Below, in pieces: positions 14,031-17,270 of a DNA stretch of 17,270 bases. The stretch's first letter is position 1. Every line of letters starts with the position of its first letter. The notes under the pieces were generated by a model that was not told the origin of the DNA, ran no database searches, and was given only the letters and a program-made list of their open reading frames with translations. Position numbers and translations under genes: made by a program. Source of the DNA: Firmicutes bacterium CAG:555 (GTDB taxonomy: Bacteria; Bacillota; Clostridia; Oscillospirales; Oscillospiraceae); contig HF986885.1 in assembly GCA_000431075.1 (NCBI GenBank), forward strand, positions 1 to 17,270, in the 5' to 3' direction.

Positions 14031-14050
14031 GGCGAATGAGCGTGTATAAT
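14022..14050 (+). promoter_or_regulatory. Promoter of the RseC-like gene
   Basis: TTGCGG (14022-14027), a 17-base spacer and a consensus TATAAT (14045-14050), 30 bases before the ATG at 14080. A GGGGAAGGA ribosome binding site stands between them. Confidence 0.7.
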
Positions 14051-14079
14051 TAGAAAAAAAGCGAAACGGGGAAGGACAA

Positions 14080-14502
14080 ATGCTTCAGGAAGCGATAATC
14101 ACGAAGATAAGGGACGACGGGCTTGCCGAGGTCGTTGTCGAGCGGCTGGGTATCTGCGGCGGTGACTGCAACGGCTGCGAGGGCTGCAAGTACGACCATC
14201 TTATGAAATCGGTCGTTCAGAATCCCATCGATGCGCATCGTGGCCAGCATGTTATGATAGAAACGCCGACCGTCGGCGTTGTAAAGGGCGCACTTGCGCT
14301 GTATATTTTGCCGCTTATTCTGCTCTTTGTCGGCTACGCTGTCGGTGCAATGCTGTCGCTCACCGAGGGCATGTGTATTTTGGCTGCCTTCATCGGCGCA
14401 GTCATCGGCATTATCATCGCCGTTATCGTCAGCAAAAAGCGCCATGCGGCAGACCCCACGCCGACAAAGATAGTCAGCGTCATATACGATCAGGATAACT
14501 GA
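14080..14502 (+). CDS. RseC/MucC-family membrane protein
   Basis: A 140-residue protein. It has a soluble N-terminal domain with four clustered Cys (26, 30, 33, 36 in GICGGDCNGCEGCKY), two transmembrane segments (about 68-92 and 97-117) and a short basic tail. This matches the RseC/MucC family, membrane proteins linked in other bacteria to SoxR reduction and to Rnf electron-transport complexes; the Cys cluster probably binds a metal or Fe-S centre. No Rnf genes lie in the window. It diverges from the [FeFe]-hydrogenase-like sensor with overlapping promoters, so a shared redox role is a reasonable inference. A terminator overlaps its stop codon, making it a single-gene transcript. Confidence 0.85.
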   Translation: MLQEAIITKIRDDGLAEVVVERLGICGGDCNGCEGCKYDHLMKSVVQNPIDAHRGQHVMIETPTVGVVKGALALYILPLILLFVGYAVGAMLSLTEGMCILAAFIGAVIGIIIAVIVSKKRHAADPTPTKIVSVIYDQDN

Positions 14503-14523
14503 CGGGTGATCCCGTCAGTTTTT
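14497..14523 (+). terminator. Terminator of the RseC-like gene
   Basis: A perfect 10-bp stem, AACTGACGGG (14497-14506) with CCCGTCAGTT (14511-14520), a TGAT loop and a T-run to 14523. The stem includes the stop codon. Confidence 0.88.
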
Positions 14524-14525
14524 CA

Positions 14526-14554
14526 TTGATTTTCGGGCATTATTATGATAACAT
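14526..14554 (+). promoter_or_regulatory. Possible promoter of prfC
   Basis: TTGATT (14526-14531), a 17-base spacer and TAACAT (14549-14554). The -10 match is moderate. It falls right after the upstream terminator, where a promoter is needed. Confidence 0.4.
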
Positions 14555-14590
14555 ACCAATTTGTGAAATTGATTACGGAGAGAAGCATAT

Positions 14591-16183
14591 ATGTCAGAAA
14601 TGCAAAAGCAGATCGAGCGTCGCCGTACATTTGCGATAATCTCGCACCCCGACGCCGGTAAAACAACGCTAACCGAAAAGCTCCTGCTCTACGGCGGTGC
14701 GATACAGCTTGCGGGCTCTGTTAAGGGCAAGGCCACCGCAAGGCATGCCGTGTCCGACTGGATGGAGCTTGAAAAGCAGCGTGGTATATCCATAAGCTCG
14801 TCGGTCATGCAGTTTGAGTACGAGGGTTACTGCATAAATATACTCGACACGCCCGGCCACCAGGACTTTTCCGAGGACACCTACCGTACCCTTATGGCGG
14901 CTGACTCGGCAGTCATGGTCATCGATGCCGCAAAGGGCATTGAGCCGCAGACGAGAAAGCTTTTTAAGATATGCGCAATGCGCAATATCCCTATCTTTAC
15001 ATTTATAAATAAGCTCGACCGTGAGGCTCGCAGTCCCTATGACCTCATGGAGGAGCTGGAAAACGAGTTCGGCATCGGCACCTATCCGATGAACTGGCCT
15101 ATCGGCTGCGGCATCGACTTCAAGGGCGTTTACGACCGTGAAAAGCGTGAGATACTCGCATTCAACGAGTTTCACCGTGGTCAGAACAAGATAAAGGCGA
15201 TAGAGTGTACGCTCGATGAGACCGAAAAGCTCGATGAGCTCATAGGCCCCAGACTTCGTGAGACGCTCTCGGACGATATCGAGCTTCTTGACGGCGCAGG
15301 CTATGAGTTCGATATCGAGCAGGTGCGCCGTGGCAAGCTCAGCCCCGTGTTCTTCGGCTCGGCTCTTAATAACTTCGGCATTGAGCCGTTTTTGGAAAGC
15401 TTCCTTAAAATGACCATGCCGCCGCTGCCGAGAATTGCCGGTGACGAGATAGTTGACCCGTTTAACGAAAAGTTCTCCGCCTTTGTATTCAAAATTCAGG
15501 CAAACATGAACAAGGCGCATCGAGACAGGATCGCATTCATGCGCATATGCTCGGGTAAGTTTGAGCGTGATAAGGAGTATTACCATGTGCAGGGCGGCAA
15601 GGCGATAAGACTTGCCCAGCCGCAGCAGCTCATGGCCTCCGAGCGTGCCATCATAAACGAGGCTTATGCCGGCGATATCATCGGCGTGTTTGACCCGGGC
15701 ATCTTCTCAATCGGCGACACTATCTGCGACAAGACCATGAAGGTGGAGTTTGAGGGCATCCCGACCTTTGCGCCCGAGATATTCGCCGCAGTTGAGCGTA
15801 TCGACACCATGAAGCGCAAGCAGTTTGAAAAGGGCATCATGCAGATAGCACAGGAGGGCGCAATTCAGATTTTCCACGAGCCGTATACCGGCGTCGAGGA
15901 GATAATCGTCGGCGTTGTCGGTGTTCTGCAATTAGAGGTTTTGGAGTACAGGCTCAAAAACGAGTACGGCGTTGATGTCCGCCGCCGCAGCCTGCCGTTC
16001 GAGGTCATCCGCTGGATCGATAACGAGGGCTTAAACCCCAATGATCTGAACCTCACGAGCGACACCAAGTGGGTTCAGGATTTCAAGGGCAATAACCTGC
16101 TGCTGTTTACCTCCGAGTGGTGCGTCAATTGGGCGCTCAACAAAAACGAGGGCCTTATGCTTCGTGAGTTTAATAAGGACTGA
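14591..16183 (+). CDS. prfC: Peptide chain release factor 3 (RF3)
   Basis: A 530-residue translational GTPase that recycles RF1 and RF2 from the ribosome after peptide release. The G-domain motifs are clear: SHPDAGKTT (18-26, P-loop), RGISISSSV (64-72, switch I), DTPGH (86-90) and NKLDR (140-144). Domain II and III sequences follow, ending in WALNKNEGLMLREF. Length is about that of E. coli RF3. The ATG at 14591 is preceded by GGAGAG. The gene is followed about 70 bases later by smpB with its own promoter, so translation termination and ribosome rescue functions are neighbours. Confidence 0.97.
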   Translation: MSEMQKQIERRRTFAIISHPDAGKTTLTEKLLLYGGAIQLAGSVKGKATARHAVSDWMELEKQRGISISSSVMQFEYEGYCINILDTPGHQDFSEDTYRTLMAADSAVMVIDAAKGIEPQTRKLFKICAMRNIPIFTFINKLDREARSPYDLMEELENEFGIGTYPMNWPIGCGIDFKGVYDREKREILAFNEFHRGQNKIKAIECTLDETEKLDELIGPRLRETLSDDIELLDGAGYEFDIEQVRRGKLSPVFFGSALNNFGIEPFLESFLKMTMPPLPRIAGDEIVDPFNEKFSAFVFKIQANMNKAHRDRIAFMRICSGKFERDKEYYHVQGGKAIRLAQPQQLMASERAIINEAYAGDIIGVFDPGIFSIGDTICDKTMKVEFEGIPTFAPEIFAAVERIDTMKRKQFEKGIMQIAQEGAIQIFHEPYTGVEEIIVGVVGVLQLEVLEYRLKNEYGVDVRRRSLPFEVIRWIDNEGLNPNDLNLTSDTKWVQDFKGNNLLLFTSEWCVNWALNKNEGLMLREFNKD

Positions 16184-16203
16184 TTTTACACAATATTCTT
16201 TTA

Positions 16204-16227
16204 TTATTTGCAATAGTATGCTATAAT
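16204..16227 (+). promoter_or_regulatory. Possible promoter of smpB-isomerase
   Basis: A consensus TATAAT at 16222-16227 about 25 bases before the smpB start, with no good -35; the best placed hexamers upstream are AT-rich (TTTTAT type at 16199-16204). It is supported mainly by the -10 and its position. Confidence 0.45.
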
Positions 16228-16252
16228 CATAGTGCGAAAGGGAGGTGAGCTT

Positions 16253-16717
16253 ATGCCGAAGCAGACGGGCGTAAAGCAGATAGCGGCAAACCGCAAGGCG
16301 TTTCACGATTATTTCGTGCTCGAGCGCTTTGAAGCGGGCATAGAGCTTGCCGGCACGGAGGTCAAGTCGCTAAGAGCGGGCACGGTCAATATGAAAGACT
16401 CGTACTGCACTATAAAAAACGGCGAGATCTTCATCCGTTCGCTGCACATAAGTCCCTATGAAAAGGGCAACATTTTCAACAAAGACCCTGTCAGACCCCG
16501 CAGACTGCTCATGCACAAGCGTGAGATAATTAAGCTCAATGCCCGCATCATGCAGGACGGCGTTGCACTCATCCCGCTGTCGATGTATTTTAAGGACAGC
16601 AGGGCAAAGGTCGAGCTTGGACTGTGCAAGGGCAAAAAGCTTTATGATAAGCGTAATGACGACGCTAAGCGTGAAGCGATGCGAGACATTGAAAGAACAA
16701 TGAAGGAGAGAAACTAA
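16253..16717 (+). CDS. smpB: SsrA-binding protein SmpB
   Basis: A 154-residue RNA-binding protein that delivers tmRNA to stalled ribosomes for trans-translation. Hallmarks: ANRKAFHDYFVLERFEAGIELAGTEVKSLRAG in the N-terminal region (cited here only as the stretch 12-43), NMKDSYC (47-53), and the basic C-terminal KGKKLYDKR segment that binds the decoding centre. The start is the ATG at 16253 with GGGAGGTG 5-6 bases upstream; a GTG at 16232 in the same frame lies before this site and is rejected. The stop overlaps the next ATG by one base, coupling it to the isomerase gene. The tmRNA gene ssrA is not in the window. Confidence 0.96.
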   Translation: MPKQTGVKQIAANRKAFHDYFVLERFEAGIELAGTEVKSLRAGTVNMKDSYCTIKNGEIFIRSLHISPYEKGNIFNKDPVRPRRLLMHKREIIKLNARIMQDGVALIPLSMYFKDSRAKVELGLCKGKKLYDKRNDDAKREAMRDIERTMKERN

Positions 16718-17235
16718 TGAGTAATCCTATCGTGACCATCGAAATGGAAAACGGCGATATCATCAAGGCCGAGCTTTACCCCGAGGTAGCTCCCAATACC
16801 GTTAATAATTTCATTTCACTCGTAAAGAACAAGTTCTATGACGGCGTTATCTTCCACCGTGTCATCAGAGGCTTCATGATCCAGGGCGGCGACCCTCAGG
16901 GTATCGGCATCGGCGGCCCGGGCTACAGCATCAAGGGCGAGTTCAGAATGAACGGTGTGCAAAACGACCTCAAGCACACCAGAGGCGTTCTGTCCATGGC
17001 CCGCTCCATGGCACCCAACTCCGCAGGCAGCCAGTTTTTCATCATGCACGAGGACGCACCGCACCTTGACGGACAGTATGCAGCCTTCGGCAAGGTCATC
17101 GAGGGCATGGAGAATGTCGACAAGATCGCAAATTGCATGACCGGCCGCAACGATAAGCCCATCCACAGACAGGCAATGAAGAAGGTAACTGTAGATACCT
17201 TCGGCGTTGACTATCCCGAACCCGTAAAGGCGTAA
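16717..17235 (+). CDS. Cyclophilin-type peptidyl-prolyl cis-trans isomerase
   Basis: A 172-residue single-domain cyclophilin that speeds prolyl bond isomerisation in folding proteins. Motifs: FHRVI (46-50, with catalytic Arg48), QGGDPQG (56-62), MARSMAPNSAGSQFFI (94-109) and HLDGQYAAFGKV (116-127). The Trp common in eukaryotic cyclophilins before LDG is His here, as in many bacterial forms, predicting weak cyclosporin binding. No signal peptide, so cytoplasmic. AAGGAGAG lies just upstream and the ATG overlaps the smpB stop (TAATG). Confidence 0.95.
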   Translation: MSNPIVTIEMENGDIIKAELYPEVAPNTVNNFISLVKNKFYDGVIFHRVIRGFMIQGGDPQGIGIGGPGYSIKGEFRMNGVQNDLKHTRGVLSMARSMAPNSAGSQFFIMHEDAPHLDGQYAAFGKVIEGMENVDKIANCMTGRNDKPIHRQAMKKVTVDTFGVDYPEPVKA

Positions 17236-17256
17236 TATATAATGATAATGCTGGGT

Positions 17257-17270
17257 GCGGCTCCTGCCGC
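17257..17270 (+). terminator. Partial terminator cut by the window edge
   Basis: GCGGC (17257-17261), a TCCT loop and GCCGC (17266-17270), 21 bases after the isomerase stop. The window ends before any further pairing or T-run can be seen. Confidence 0.45.

Larger units (their letters stand above)
13771..14079. other. Divergent control region and long hydrogenase leader
   Basis: 309 bases between the hydrogenase-like and RseC-like genes. It holds overlapping back-to-back promoters at 14002-14050 and a GACTGG/CCAGTC palindrome. On the minus strand it also holds a leader of about 225 bases with several stems: TGAGGGGG...CCCGCCTCA (a bulged 8-bp stem near 13900-13922), ACTCC/GGAGT near 13920-13944, GAGT/ACTC near 13934-13951, and AAAAAAGTC/GACTTTTTT at 13801-13822. 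No known riboswitch consensus is recognised. Confidence 0.6.

Noticed and set aside
1..17270. Mobile element, toxin-antitoxin, phage defence or secondary-metabolite cluster
   Set aside because: No transposase, integrase, nuclease pair, defence domain or synthase was recognised on either strand; the accessory content is limited to the surface locus and sensory modules.

Overview
The window reads as chromosome of a low-to-mid GC Gram-positive anaerobe of the class Clostridia, most likely an intestinal Oscillospiraceae/Ruminococcaceae-type organism. This rests on the mix of genes: an [FeFe]-hydrogenase-like sensor with a SpoIIE-type phosphatase, a PadR/DUF2812 pair, a class B sortase with a PPKTG substrate, an RseC-like protein and strong AGGAGG ribosome binding sites. 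The genus assignment is inference only. I see no tRNA or rRNA gene, CRISPR array, insertion sequence or prophage gene.

Layout. (1) 1-220 has no gene but contains a perfect 10-bp inverted repeat enclosing smaller hairpins. (2) 221-3190: an iron-type alcohol dehydrogenase (minus) diverges from a PadR regulator plus DUF2812 membrane protein operon (plus). The PadR promoter is overlaid by a large 17+17 inverted repeat. (3) 3273-4358: a 6-phosphofructokinase with its own promoter, ending in a bidirectional terminator shared with a convergent TetR regulator (4401-4976). (4) 5084-8937, minus: a cell-surface locus in the order wall-anchored Asp-Ala repeat protein, internal terminator, membrane-anchored protein with a probable alpha/alpha-toroid domain, class B sortase; the TetR gene follows with its own promoter. 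(5) 9299-10897, plus: a flavodoxin-like protein, then about 330 bases of hairpin-rich sequence without a convincing gene, then a polysaccharide deacetylase that starts only 17 nt after a terminator-like hairpin. (6) 10929-13770, minus: a two-gene sensory unit of a group-C-like [FeFe]-hydrogenase/PAS protein and a SpoIIE-type PP2C phosphatase. (7) 14080-17235, plus: an RseC-like membrane Cys-cluster protein, release factor RF3, SmpB and a cyclophilin-type peptidyl-prolyl isomerase. A partial hairpin closes the window.

How the parts may work together. The sortase and the PPKTG protein form a self-contained surface-display pair, and the toroid protein translated with the sortase probably acts on the same surface. 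The deacetylase is a second envelope enzyme. The hydrogenase/phosphatase pair looks like a redox or H2 signalling module. Its promoter lies back to back with that of the RseC-like gene, so the two may be co-regulated. RF3, SmpB and the isomerase are housekeeping functions for translation termination, ribosome rescue and protein folding.

The most interesting candidates for undescribed biology are the sortase locus with its (Asp-Ala)45 stalk and unassigned toroid protein, the structured intergenic segment before the deacetylase, and the hydrogenase-phosphatase sensor with its long structured leader.
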